A stretch of 64,000 nucleotides of DNA from Lutraria lutraria (lineage: Eukaryota; Mollusca; Bivalvia; Venerida; Mactridae), in assembly GCA_964023205.1 (NCBI GenBank), contig OZ026847.1, forward strand, positions 7,934,819-7,998,818, in the 5' to 3' direction. The translations under genes and the position numbers were made by a program. Positions 1-13,000 of this stretch are shown here, piece by piece (the first letter of the stretch is position 1; the number at the start of each line of letters is the position of its first letter). The notes under the pieces are model-generated. The model searched no databases, was not told the DNA's origin, and was given only the letters and a program-made list of their open reading frames with translations.

Positions 1-34
1 GTGAGAAAAATAGATTCAGACACCTACAAAAAGT

Positions 35-279
35 ACCCACTTCCGTGGTCGAGTGGTTAAGGTCGCTGACTTCAAATCACTGTAACCTCTTACTGATAGA
101 GGGTCGTGGGTTCGAGCCCTGCTACCAACCATGGCTCTTTATGTGAGAAAGTTGACAGTTGCTTACGGAGGATGGTAGTCTAGTACTGGTTCTTCCCAGG
201 AACGATGGTTAGATGAACTGTCCGCCTCAAATGACTCTGACTGTTGAAGAGGGGTGTAAAACTTGAAATAAACAAACTC
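35..279 (+). repeat. tRNA-derived SINE (family A) with 9-bp target duplication
   Basis: The head (about 41-129) is tRNA-like: a box A-like GTGGTCGAGTGGTTAAGG, a CTTCAAA loop where an anticodon would sit, and box B GGGTTCGAGCCCT. It lacks a well-paired anticodon stem, so it is not a working tRNA gene. The body contains TTACGGAGGATGGTAGT and CTTCCCAGG segments that I associate with mollusc SINEs. The direct repeat ACAAAAAGT at 26-34 and 280-288 brackets the element and marks a retroposition event. It lies in the intron upstream of the first visible kinesin exon. Confidence 0.8.
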
Positions 280-504
280 ACAAAAAGTCTGATCCATGTG
301 GCTCCTATTTTTGATTGAAACATGTGGTAATTTCTCTTTCTGTCTTCATGTATGTTTGTATGCTCAGATGTTCAAATTTGGACCAGTGGTCTGGTGGACT
401 ACCAATTTAAAGTTTGTGGGTACAAAACTGGGCTTCGTCTTCTGATATTTTTGGGACGCTTTTTCAGTAACCCCATCCCTGCTATCAAGCTCAATACTGT
501 GTTA

Positions 505-893
505 AAAAATCACAGAAAACAGGCATGATGTGTAACATTGCTTTACACCAGTCACGATAAAGAACAAGAAATTAGAAATACATGTAAGAGATAAAAATAT
601 GAATGTCCTGACGCTTCTGTATCGTTTCGCCTCCCTTTCTCAGTGACAGCTCTCAGGACTTTTTTCATAGGTAGGGGCCTTTTCCTTAAATTTGGGGGAA
701 AAAATATTAATAACATATGATTTTTGCAAAAACTTGATGTAAATTGAATTTTAGGGGAAAACTGTATGATTTTAAAGAATTTTTCTGAGGGAAAGACGCC
801 TATTAACGGCCCCTACTATAGAAGAAAAAAAAAGCCCTGGCTCTGAAATGACCATAGCTGTCAAATGGGTCATTAAACACCAGATTAACATCA
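505..893 (+). repeat. SINE family B copy, interrupted by a nested MITE
   Basis: The segment CACGATAAAGAACAAGAAA at about 554-572 and the 3' segment GGCTCTGAAATGACCATAGC at 839-858 match parts of the better preserved copies near 23004-23512 and 42550-42740. The tRNA-like head is not recognisable here. A 186-bp element sits between the two parts at 654-839. The outer limits are approximate. Confidence 0.55.
654..839. mobile_element. MITE, CAGGRC(T)n termini, nested in a SINE
   Basis: The element starts CAGGACTTTTTT and ends AAAAAAAAAGCCCTG, giving imperfect terminal inverted repeats. GCTCT occurs directly on both sides (649-653 and 840-844), a 5-bp target duplication that splits the SINE's GGCTCTGAAATG. 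The element at 46697-47007 shows similar ends and also a 5-bp duplication. The CAGGG-type ends and 5-bp duplication suggest a hAT-related non-autonomous element, but no transposase is present. Confidence 0.65.
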
Positions 894-964
894 CATGTTT
901 ATTTTCTAATGTTGTTCATATTTGTTATTAAAAAAACTTATTATTAATTTGAATTTGTTTTAAG

Positions 965-1038
965 ATCACAAGCTGTTGTTAGAGAAGTATCAGTCAATAC
1001 TGGAGAAACAAGAATCAGGACTGAATAATGAAAAACAG
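965..1038 (+). CDS. KIF20B: KIF20B exon a (coiled coil)
   Basis: The acceptor is TTTTAAG before 965 and the donor CAG|GTAGAG follows 1038. The first two bases complete a codon from the preceding exon outside the window. The frame then reads HKLLLEKYQSILEKQESGLN followed by NEKQ, with leucines at heptad-like spacing. The other two frames contain stops, and this frame joins the next exon. Confidence 0.75.
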
Positions 1039-4000
1039 GTAGAGAGGGATGTATTAAAAGTAGGTATTGACTACCTGTATACAGGGACCACCCGAAAGAA
1101 TTATTTTCTTCTTTAAGTCTTTTGGGGGACAACCTGGTTTAAAAGAGTTTCCTTCATAAAGTATATTGTCGGGCAACCTGTCACAAAAAATTAATTCAAA
1201 GACTGACCTTATGCTGTAAAGAAGTCGGGTCAATATAGATATTTATTTGACTTAGATAATGCATAATTTATAGTCAGGCATTATCAATAATACTTTATAT
1301 GACATTTATATGTTGTGTTTGCATAGCATTTGCATTGGTAAAAGTTTTCCAGAAGTTTTGGATATTTTTCCTCCAGAGGGCTCAATTTTCCAATTTGCCT
1401 AGATTCGTTGTCCAATTTGCCTAGATTCGTTAAGAAAATAGGGAGAGTAGTTTAAGACAAACTATGCGGCTTGTTTAATATTCACGTTTCAATATCAATA
1501 GGGTGTCAATATCTAGGCTGTTCTACTTTTAGACACATTCTGTTTTTAAGGAGTTTTTCCATTCACTAAATTTGATGCAACACTTCTAGTAATCTTTTCT
1601 TGAGCCCTTACTATAAGCATAATTGTTAAAATTTTAGCAACAATTAACTGAAGCTAATACTGACAAGATGAAACTGTTAGAAGATTTGAAGGAGAAGAAG
1701 TTACATGTATCTGATGTAGAGAAGAAGTTGAAAAAAAGTTTGGAAGAGAAAGATAAATTGTCATCCGTGATTAAAGAAAATAATCAAGAATTGAAAGCTA
1801 TGGAGTGCAGTCTAACAGGTATATACTGTGGAATCATTAATTTTCGTTGGGGATTTTATTTCGTGGATTTCGTGGGTCGGCTCATCTACGAAATCAAATC
1901 CCCATGAATTAAAATGCAGAGATAAGGCTTTTTTTCAAAAATCAAAATCCATGAAATTATGTCCCAACGAAATAGCCATTTTAGTAACAACCACGAAAAT
2001 TGAGCCCAACGAAAATAAATGAAAATACAGTATTACTGACACACAGAAGTCTTAGTCCACCATACAATCATAGCCCCCCTGGTTAAGTGGCTTTGGTCTC
2101 TGTCTATTAATCACAAGGCCCTTACTGCTGTCAGGTTGAATCATTCATGGTCCAGAAAAAAATGTGATGAATCAGCCCAGCTAGCTTTAATACAGGAGGT
2201 CAGAGCTTTTATCCTTGATGCATGCCTGAGGCCTAAATTAAAAATATGTTTGTTTGCCCTTTACCGACCCTGAATTTTAGAAGAGGGTCGGTAGGTAGGA
2301 AAATCATTTTATTTTATTTCTAAATTTGACTTTTACCTAACATGAAATTACACTTCTATCTAGAAGCATCCTTTACTAATTTTATGTATTCTGCTACCAT
2401 ACAACCATTTATTGTGTGCTTTAATCAACCATAAACATGTACTCAGTGCCTTAACACACATTATTGTTTTCATTCATTACTTCAAATGATACCTACTTTA
2501 AATGTTTATCGAAAGCACTGAGTACATATTTTCCAAAGTATAAAAATAAAGTTCACCCAGATTTTGCAATAAAATGTTTTGAGTAGGCATGATTTTTTTG
2601 GGTCAGTCAGTAAAGGGCAAACAAACTTAATTTTAATTTAAGCCTGAGGTTTTCCTTCACTGTCAAAGCTGTTCAAGCAGGGTTTTACACTGACTTTAAA
2701 GTCTTAGGGTCCTTGTGACTCAGGTTGTTGTTTTTGTAGGTTCCTGTCATGAATTTCAGGGGGCGCTAAGTCATTCTGTGTTACTGTTTATTGCATCTAT
2801 CTAATTTTTGCAAGAATATTTTTGCAAGAATTTATTCTTACTATAAAACAACCTAAGATCTGTTTCAGTGTAGATATGCAATTAAATGTAAGTACCTTGT
2901 CAAATCTTACACAGTGATCTCCCTTACTTTAGTACCCCTAGTATATCTTAAGAAAAGTCTGCATCCTACAGGACTCGATTTGGACATTTTTAGGGGTCCT
3001 TGGTAGAATTTTTGGTGTATTTGACACAGAAAATTGCGTCCTGTAAATCCCTGGGTTGTTGATATGACATTAAACCTCTGAGAAAAATGAGTACATCATA
3101 CAAAGTTAATGTAGTGTTTCATGTATAGGATATTTTGCTAGGTTATAAACAATTGAAAGCTTGTTACCTAGAATCTTATAGTGTTGGTTTTGTTTTTACA
3201 AAGTGCAGTATCATGTCATTCATCTACAGCATGGTACCACGGTACATCATCACTACATCTAAATACATGTAGTGACTATCTATGTATGACTGTCAATATG
3301 TTTGAGGGATCAATAACCAACTACCTGTATGTAGGCATAATTGATTGCCATCATTAACTTGTTCGACAGTATATACAACGTCATTCCTTATTTTACCTTA
3401 ATTTTACAGAGGCTCTGAAGAAGATAGAAGATTTGAAGTCGCAAGGTTCAGATAAATATTCCGACATTAAACTGGAAGAAATGAAACGTGAGGCAGAGAA
3501 AGCAACTCATGATTTACAGTCTAAAATAAGGGTAAATATGTCTGAAATTAATCCTGAGCTATTCTCTGATATACCAGGGGTCACAATATTCCAGATATAT
3601 CCAGAATTCTTTGGGAAAGACAAATATGGCCTTTATTGACAGGTGGCATTTACACGGAGGTCATATAGTTCTAAAACTTCAAAAATGGTTTTAGAAATTA
3701 TGGCTTTTATTCACAGGGGGGCCTTTATTTGAAGGTGACCTCTAGCAAAGATTTGACAGTTTGTGTAAACGACAACTGTGGTAGATGACTGTACCATAAA
3801 ACAGTAAAAATCCTTGTATCAATGAGTTTGCTCCATCAAACTTCAGCTTAAAGGCCCATTAGCTTTTTGAATGTAGTATTACTGAACAATAGGTAAAATG
3901 ATAGTAAAATATAAGAAATGTATATTATTTGCTCTAAAACAATATTTACCGGGTACATAATGCTTTTCTTTAGCTACATCTCTTTAAAATGTTGACAAAT

Positions 4001-7000
4001 GCTTTTTCTTATTTTTTGCAATATCATTGAAAATAATACTGTGCTATATTTCTATATGTGTACTCCGTGATTAAGAATGTTTTTATTGCAAATAAAAGTC
4101 AGTTTCACTGATAAGACATCTTTCTAGGTAAAATAAGACCTACTTTAATTTTAACATCCAAAAAGCTAATGGGGCTTTAATACATTATTCACTAAATTGA
4201 TTGGTCGTCACATTGTCTATGTTTTGTTTCAGACGCTACAATGTCAGAAGAAGGAGCTAGAATTCAAGTTAAGCGCTCATGTAGAGAAGGTTGGTGGTTT
4301 GAATGGTGAAAAACATGTCATGGAACAGAAACTACAGGTACTCAGTTTGTAGCAGTTACTGTGGAATCATTAATTTTTGTTGGGGATTTAATTTTGTGGA
4401 TTTCGTGGGTAGACTCAGCCACGGAATCAAATCCCCACGAATTCAAATGTGGAGATAATGCATTTCTTTTCAAAAATAAAAATCCACGCATTTATGTCCC
4501 CACGAAATAGCCATTTTAGTAACAACCTCGAAAATTGAACCAAAAGAAAATTAATGATTTCACAGTTATATATTATACATCCATGATTACCTCAAAACTG
4601 AACCTTCTTAATTAAGGTTGTCTGTTCAAATTATAGTACAGTACAACCTCTTCAGAGCGGCGCTCTGTAGAGCAACAACCTCTCTATAACAACACCTTCA
4701 AAATTTCCCTGAGCTGATATTTACTATAAATTTAACCTCTGCAGAGCAACAACCTCTCTGTAACAACACCTTCAAAATTTCCCTGAGCTGATATTTACTA
4801 TAAATTTAACCTCTGTAGAGCAACAACCTCTAAACAACGGCCAATATTTGCAGCTCCCACAGGGTGTTGCTCTACAGAGGTTTTACTGTACTATCAAAAT
4901 TCTATAAAGATCACTTACTCAATGTTTGAATAGTCTGGTCATACAAATATACATATATGCGTCAATTGACTTAATTTGTTTCATTTTTTGCTCTGGCGTA
5001 AGATGCTTGAATGACCTAATTTTAATCAAATCTAATGGACAGTAGTATTAAAATTATGAAGCATTCGCTACAAGCAATATTCTAAGTGATCTTTTTATCA
5101 AATTTTGAGTAGTATATATTCATCTGTATATAGTATGCTTATTCTATAGAAATAAAAGAAACAATTCCATAAATGCTTTACTAAAACATTATAGTGACTT
5201 TATTAAGCATCTGAATATCTGCTCATAGGAAATAAGAAATATATGATAGACTTAGGGGATTGTATATACTTTTATATATTTATCTTTAATAATCACACTT
5301 TGTCCTCCGTGAATAACATTTTAGCAAAAATTCATCTGACTTACACTTGTCCCAGCATATACCCCCACCCTCAACTTTAAAGTCAGTTTTGAGACAATTA
5401 GATAGGATTATTGATATTCCATACCCCCGCAAACTAAGTTTGAGGGGGGTATATTGGAGTCACTTTGTTGGGCGGGCAGTCCGTCCGTATACAATATCAC
5501 AAATTTGTGGAGCGAACTTCTTCCACATTCTTGGAGCGATTTACAATGAAACTTGAGAAACATTTTATCACCAAGAAGTGTAGATGTGCAAGACATAATT
5601 TTCATGCCCAGTGATCCCACATTCCAGAGTTATGTGCCGTTGAACTTCGCCATATAGTTACTATCGCATTCTTAGTATCAAAGCAGCTGTGGGGGTATTA
5701 GTCACCTAGTGACAAAGCTCTAGTTGTTGTTGTTTACTAAACCCATTCTAAGCTTAACCTGATTTCTGATCAGTTATTGTTACAAATTATTTTTTCATAA
5801 AATTTGACCAAAAAAAGTCACCCCACAAGTTGGCCAGGTTTCTGTCGAGATGAAATAAATTGTAATTTAATTAAAGCTTGTAATTTAATGATTGTAGGAG
5901 TTCCGTGAAGAAAGGGACAAACTTGTGTCTGGATTAGAAGCTGTCCTTAAGAAGAAGGATACAGAAATAAAACAACACAGAGAGATCATTAAACAGTTAA
6001 AGGAGAAGGAGATACAGTTAACTAAGGTATCACATATTGTTGTGCTTTCTAGTTGGTTTTTGCATGTTTCAGATTCTAGTATTATTGTCTAGTTATACTA
6101 CGAAGTTTGAGAGGGGGTATATTGGAGTCACTCTGTCGATTGGTCGGGGCGGGCAGTTCATCGGACCAACACACAATCTATCAGACAAATTTGTGGAGCA
6201 AACAACTTCCGCATTCTTTGAGCGATTGCAATGAAACTTTAAATATTTTATTACCAAGAAGTGTAGATGTGCAAGACACAATTTTCATGCCCAGCAATTC
6301 ACTCATTGCAGAGTTTTGTCCCCTTGAACTTAGCCGTATAGTGTATTATTTCATTCTTAGTGTCAAAGCGGGGGTGGGGGTATGAGTCACCTCTGTGACA
6401 GCTCTAGTTTAGTTTAAACTTGAGTGATACATTATTTTTTACCTAACAAGATTGAATTAATCTTTCTACATGCTTGCTCCTTGTGTTAAATGTCAGTATT
6501 GTCCATAATCCAGGAATAATAAGCCACAAACCCCTTCAGCTATTAGTTTAGGGTCCTGTATGTTACCCCTAGATTATGATGTCTACTTGAAAGTACTTCA
6601 ATGTACCGGGAGGGACCTCTGCCCTCCAGGTTATGGTCTCTGATTATTAATCACTAGCCTCCTAAACATTCAATGAAGAAATATTTCAAGCTTTTATTGA
6701 TTTTCCTTACATAATAAATCTAAAAGGGGCATATTAGTTTTAAATTGCTTTTCACAAATTAAGTCAATATCACGCTTCCTCTTTCACAATTTAAAAGGAA
6801 AATAATGCTAGAATTTCACAATTTTAAGAAAAATCGCGCTTGTCTTTCACAAATCAGATAGGCTAAGGCCTCTTCACAATTTTGGGGAAAAAAGCCCTGC
6901 TTACCAATGTGAGAGCAAATCCTACCTGGGACCTAATTTCATATATGAGGAAGATGTCAGGCTATGTTATGGAATGTTAATGGTGCTATCAATGTCTCTA

Positions 7001-10000
7001 TCCATTAAAGCTGGAATAGTTACCAAATGACCTTGGCCGGACCTGCAGACTTGTCTGATAGGTTGTGTGTTGGTCCTATGAAGAATCTTATCTCATTGGT
7101 CCAGCTGTCCGGCGACTTATTTACCTGATGTATATACATTTATACTTATTTACTTTTTCGGTCTAACAGATAATGAGATTTCCATTCGGTCCGACAGAAT
7201 TTTCAAGCTTGTCAGACCGAAATCTTTTGCCTTTCACAAAGTCTGAAAGACAAACTTTAATTGATTATGATTAAACATTCTGTGCATGATTTGCTGAACA
7301 ATGTTGGACATTTTTCACAATGTCTGGTATTTATTGCTTGATGTTAGCTAGTTTCTGTTTTCTGCTAGTTACAGCTTTGTTTTACAATGCATGGATGTAC
7401 GTTTTCTGTCATTACTGGAATTTCTTGCTTTTTCCTGCCCCATTCTATAGTTGCTTGTCGGCCCGGACTGTTTATTATGTTTCTACAAGCTTAAGTTTTC
7501 AGGTTTTCAAGATTTTCAACTTTCGACTACGTACAATGTCAGTATTGTGATCACATCATTCGAATCTGTAATTACTAATTAGTTACCAAATTTTGAAAAC
7601 GTTAAAAATTGCCATGTCCCCTTTTTTAAAGACAAGCCTTATGGGTCTTATGGCATGGGTACATTTATTATATTTTGATGTTGTAAACTTGATGTTGAAG
7701 ATTCAATGTTGTTAACTCCATGTTGAAGATTCAATGTTGTTAACTCCATGTTGAAGATTCAATGTTGTTAACTCCATGTTGAAGATTTAATGTTGTTAAC
7801 TCCATGTTGAAGATTCAATGTTGTTAACTCCATGTTGAAGATTCAATGCTGTTAACTCCATGTTAAAGATTCAATGCTGTTAACTCTATGTTGAAGATTC
7901 AATGTTGTTAACTCCATGTTGAAGATTCAATGCTGTTAACTCCATGTTGAAGATTCAATGTTGTTAACTCCATGTTGAAGATTCAATGTTGTAAACTTGA
8001 TGTTGTAAATTGAATGTTGAAAACTTGATGTTGTATGCTTCATTGCTTGTTGCTTATAGACTTGGCATGATGAGAGAGAACAAATCGCAGCTGGTCTGCA
8101 AGATTTAAATCAAAACGCTTTCCATGTGAAGGAGGAACCTTCCATGAGCTCTTCAGTCAAGGAGGTAGTAATGCTTCTCTTCACTAATTTTTAGAATGCA
8201 CTCAGATACAGTCTGAAAGTGTTTTATGTTGTTCAAGATTACTGCCTTGATATTGTCAGAAAAAAACATGATATGAATTCTATTTAGATGCTTGACTAAT
8301 AAACAATCAAGAATTCAAGATAGTTAAAATTATTCCAAGGTCTGTAGATAGGTGCCTATCTGTAAATTTTATGTAATCTTTTTCTTTTCCTGAAATCTAT
8401 GAATATTCTGTAATTGATGCACAATATGCTTACATTACTGGCAAGTTGTTTAGCCAATTTGGCAAATATTCACCAAAAATTCACGTGTGTCAGAAATTCT
8501 GCTGTGCATGCTTTTAACAAATTGTTGTTTTTTGCTTGTCTAAGATGCTGGAGAATCTGTATTGCTTGTTGTTTACATAAAATGTTTTTTGCATCAAGAG
8601 TTGAAGTTTTTGATGATTCATTAATTTGTCTTATAGCCATTATCTGTCGTCTGTTGTTGTTTTTTGTTCTATAACACAGCCTTGTTTTATTCCAATGTCA
8701 ATTCAAAATTTGAGTATTACATGTATATGTATTAAATTGAAGAAGAATTTTCTGAACTGAACTTTATGATCATTTTTTGTATGTTAGTACTTTTAATGAA
8801 CTTCTTTTCGTAACAATTATTCTGAGATTATTCAAAGCTTATATTTACTGTGTATGAAGACTATTTGAACTACTTTTGGTAAAATACTTAATACAAGCCA
8901 TGATGTAACTTCCTGTTTATGCCTCTTCGGACAAACCAACCTTAAAGTAATCATTTGTAGATTTCTTCTGGTTGGAAACTTGAATTAATTCTACGTAAAA
9001 TTCTTACAAGTGTATGACAAGAAAACCAAGAATTTTTCCCTTTTTTATTTTTTTAGGAGCCAGTTTATGCTACAGTAGAATGCGCTTCAAAAATGAGATC
9101 ACCTACACGTTCTTGTTCTAAACCTCCACGACCCAGTCCTCCGAAAGTTCCACAACCCAGTCCTACAAAAGTTCAATTCTCTTCCAATGATCAACAGTCT
9201 GACCTTGAAATTCAGCCTTTAAATCAGTCCCCAGGGTGCGGTCGTCGTGGGATACGATCACCTGAAGATACATCAACTCCAGCGAAACCATCGGAAGAAA
9301 CAGGCTCTGTTAGGGTGAGACGTCGAGGAAAGAAACGTCAGAGTGATGAAGGTTTGGAAGACTTGGTATGTTGTCTATCTTGGCATATAAAATGTCAGCT
9401 GGTTTATTGTTAATCACACTTTCATTCAGTTCCACATAGTCGCTACATTAGCAGTTGTGTGTCTGTACATGTGCAGTCTTCAAATTTAATACTGGACCTT
9501 GGACCGAGTCCACCAAAATGGCCATCGGTCTGGTAAATATAAAAAGGTCAGTGGTCCGATGGTCCTGTTAATTTTTCAGAACAAAAAATGAAATATTTGA
9601 ATCACTCTTGAAAAATATGACATATAACCGAATTATATAAAATTTTGTGTATTTTCATTTCGATACACTAAAGGTTCATTCAGTCCATTAAAGTTTGCAT
9701 TTTCACTGGACCGAATTCCAGTGCTTAAAAATGTTTTTCGTGAAGACTGCATGTGTTTTGATTTATTTATTGTTATAAATTATCCATGTGCTAATCAGGA
9801 CTGATAAATGTTCAACATATTTCTATGCCTTTGGCATCAAATGATGCTTGGGTGTATAGTGATGTTAATTTCCTTGATTTTGTTTATCTTATTGGCCATC
9901 AACTCACTGGCTTATGATATGAATAGATATAAAAGTTGACGATATGCCTGATTTAGTGTCTGGTTGTACAGTAAACCTCTCCGGAGTGGCCCTCTGTAGA

Positions 10001-13000
10001 GCAACAACCTCTCCATAACAACACATTCCAAATTTCCCTAAGCTGATACTTACTATGAATTTAACCTCTGTAGAGCAACAACCTCTCTATAACAACACAT
10101 TCCAAATTTCCCTAAGCTGATACTTACTATGAATTTAACCTCTGTAGAGCAACAACCTCTCCATAACAACTCATTCCAAATTTCCCTAAGCTGATACTTA
10201 CTATGAATTTAACCTCTGTAGAGCAACAACCTCTCCATAACAACACATTCCAAATTTCCCTAAGCTGATACTTACTATGAATTTAACCTCTGTTGAGCAA
10301 CAACCTCTCTATAACAACACATTCCAAATTTCCCTAAGCTGATACTTACTATGAATTTAACCCCTGTAGAGCAACAACCTCTCCATAACAACACATTCCA
10401 AATTTCCCTAAGCTGATACTTACTATGAATTTAACCTCTGTAGAGCAACAACCTCTCTATAACAACAGCTTCAGAATTTCCCTAAGCTGATACTTACTAT
10501 GAATTTAACCTCTGTAGAGCAACAACCTCTCAACAACAGCCAATATTTTCAGCTCCCACAGGGTGTTGCTCTACAGAGGTTGTACTGTATATATATTGTA
10601 ACTTTCGATTTATTTCCTATATAGCCTCCCGTACCAAAGAGACACAGTAAGGACAGACTCTCCAATATGTCTGAGAGTGATGATTATACATCACATCTAC
10701 AAGTTGATGCTACTCCACCTGTTGCTGCTAAAACTTTACGTAGAACCAGGAAGAAGAATGGTTCCCAGATTGATCTAACCAAGGTAATATCTCATTGACT
10801 GGTCCCCAGCTTGATCTGGCCAAGGTTATAACTTGTTTACTGGTTCCCAGCTTGATCTGTCCAAGGTGATCCAGCTTGATCCATTTACTGGTTCCCAGCT
10901 TGATTCATGTAAGGTCATGTCTCATTTACTGGTTTCCAGATTGATCCATGTGAGGTCATATGTCATTTGCTGGTTCCCAGATTGATCCATGTGAGGTCAT
11001 ATCTCATTCACTGGTCCCCAGCTTGATCTGTCCATGGTTATAACCCATTTACTGGTTCCCAGATTGATTTATGTAAGGTTCATTACTGTCGATGTCCAAT
11101 GGAGTGACTAGACCATGAAAGTCAACCAATGATAAAATAAAACTTGAAAAAATAAAAACATTTTTACAATCAACTCCCATCCCCCCCCCCCCCCCCTTGA
11201 GACCCCCAACTCAGCCAGAGGATGTATGTAAGTACATATGTATGTACATATGTATGTAAATCTGATGATTTCAAGGGAGACAACTGTATAAATGGCAGTG
11301 AATCTTAATCTAATAATATTATTATTTCACATGAGATTGAAATCTATATTGATGCAGATGGGGTTGAACATGGCTTGCATATGTTTTGGCAATCTGTGTG
11401 CATATGGTGTTATCAATAAATGTTTTAAATTAATGGTTTACAGGCTGACGACTCTGAGAATCAGCCGAGGAGATCAACACGTAATAAGAGAAATGCCAAG
11501 CATAGATTACTGGAATCATTCCGTGAATCCCCTATGGGCAAAACTGGTATGTTAATATCTGATAGTTGTAAAATTTGGTTGTCTTTTTTTCAGGTGAGGG
11601 ATATAGGGCCATCGTCCATTTTGGCTCTCTTTTTTTAAGATGTCTTTTTGATCATGTTTGCCACTTCAAATGATATCATTTCATTATTTTTTTTATGATA
11701 GTTTGGCTATTCTTAAAAAATGTTGATTTGCAGATTAATGTCCTAAAAATTTAACCATGAATTGGTAGGTATGCATAATTTTGTAATAACCTCATAAATA
11801 TGTTTGCAGGAAAATGAGAAAAAAATTGTCAAAATTTCTAAAAAAATTAAGGTCATGGGAACTTTTAAGGAGTCAATCTCTTAACCACAAATTTAAATCT
11901 GTTTTTAGAATGGCCTAACAGGACCGATAATTTTGTAGTAGTGTAGTTTTTTTTATTACATGTATTATTATGTTGCTGAGAATTGATCTTTGTCTGGTAT
12001 ATTTCTGTTTTATAAGTTGTGCAAAGTTTTTCCTTGCTGTTGTCTGAAATAATTGTTTTAATTAACTTTGACTAATCATTAACAGAAACTTTGGAATTGT
12101 TTCATGTCTAACATACTTTTTTACTTGAATTCATTCATAAGCACTCTGTCTGCCTCCATAGATCTATCAGTCGTAACATGAACTCTTGTATCAAGAATGC
12201 CAAATATTTCTGTAAATGCAATATTTCAGTTGTTATAGTTTATTTTATGGATCATTTGTCATTCTGCTGAGGTTTAATACCTCAGGCATTTCTGGACATA
12301 AATTACTTCATTCGGAAAAGAATTGCAATCATTCATAATCATTACTTTTATAACAAATGAATTGATTTTGTACAAATTTATAATATGAGAAACAGGATGA
12401 CATATGGTTGTAACAATAAAGTTTTGATTGTAGTGTAATGCTTACAGACAGGGTTACTCTACACTGATGTATATGTCCCTGTAGAAGCATCTATTACTTG
12501 GATTCATTATTTTGTAAATTGTTTAAACCCACATAAAACTGTCTGAAGATTTCTGTGCAGCAATTAAGCACTGAATGTATTATAAACTAAACAGATGTAA
12601 GGTAGATGGTATTTACATTCAGTTTTTTGCTTTTACCTCATTAAAGTTTGATTTGAATAGTTTACCTGGTATATTTACGTCTGCTCAATTTAGGATAATT
12701 TTCATCTTACAGGTAAACGGCTGCTAGACAGCATAGCAGAAACTTTCAGTCCAAAATCTCCGACAAGGTCACCGGTTAGATCTCCGCTAAGGGAGGATAA
12801 CTCTGGTTCACAATTGTGTACCCAGAACTCAGATTCTAGAGAAAACGTTACCTGTGAGAATGAAGGTACAGAGAAGAAATCTGGTCGAGGTAGGGGGCGC
12901 CACAAACTCTACAAGGAGGAAACATACATATCTGAACCATTCGAAAATATGGGAGAATTTGTGGTATGTACCGGTATCTTTATTTGTCTATTTCAAATAA

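Noticed and set aside
41..129. tRNA gene
   Set aside because: The anticodon stem is mismatched, the sequence continues into a SINE body, and a 9-bp target duplication brackets the whole, so it is a SINE head.
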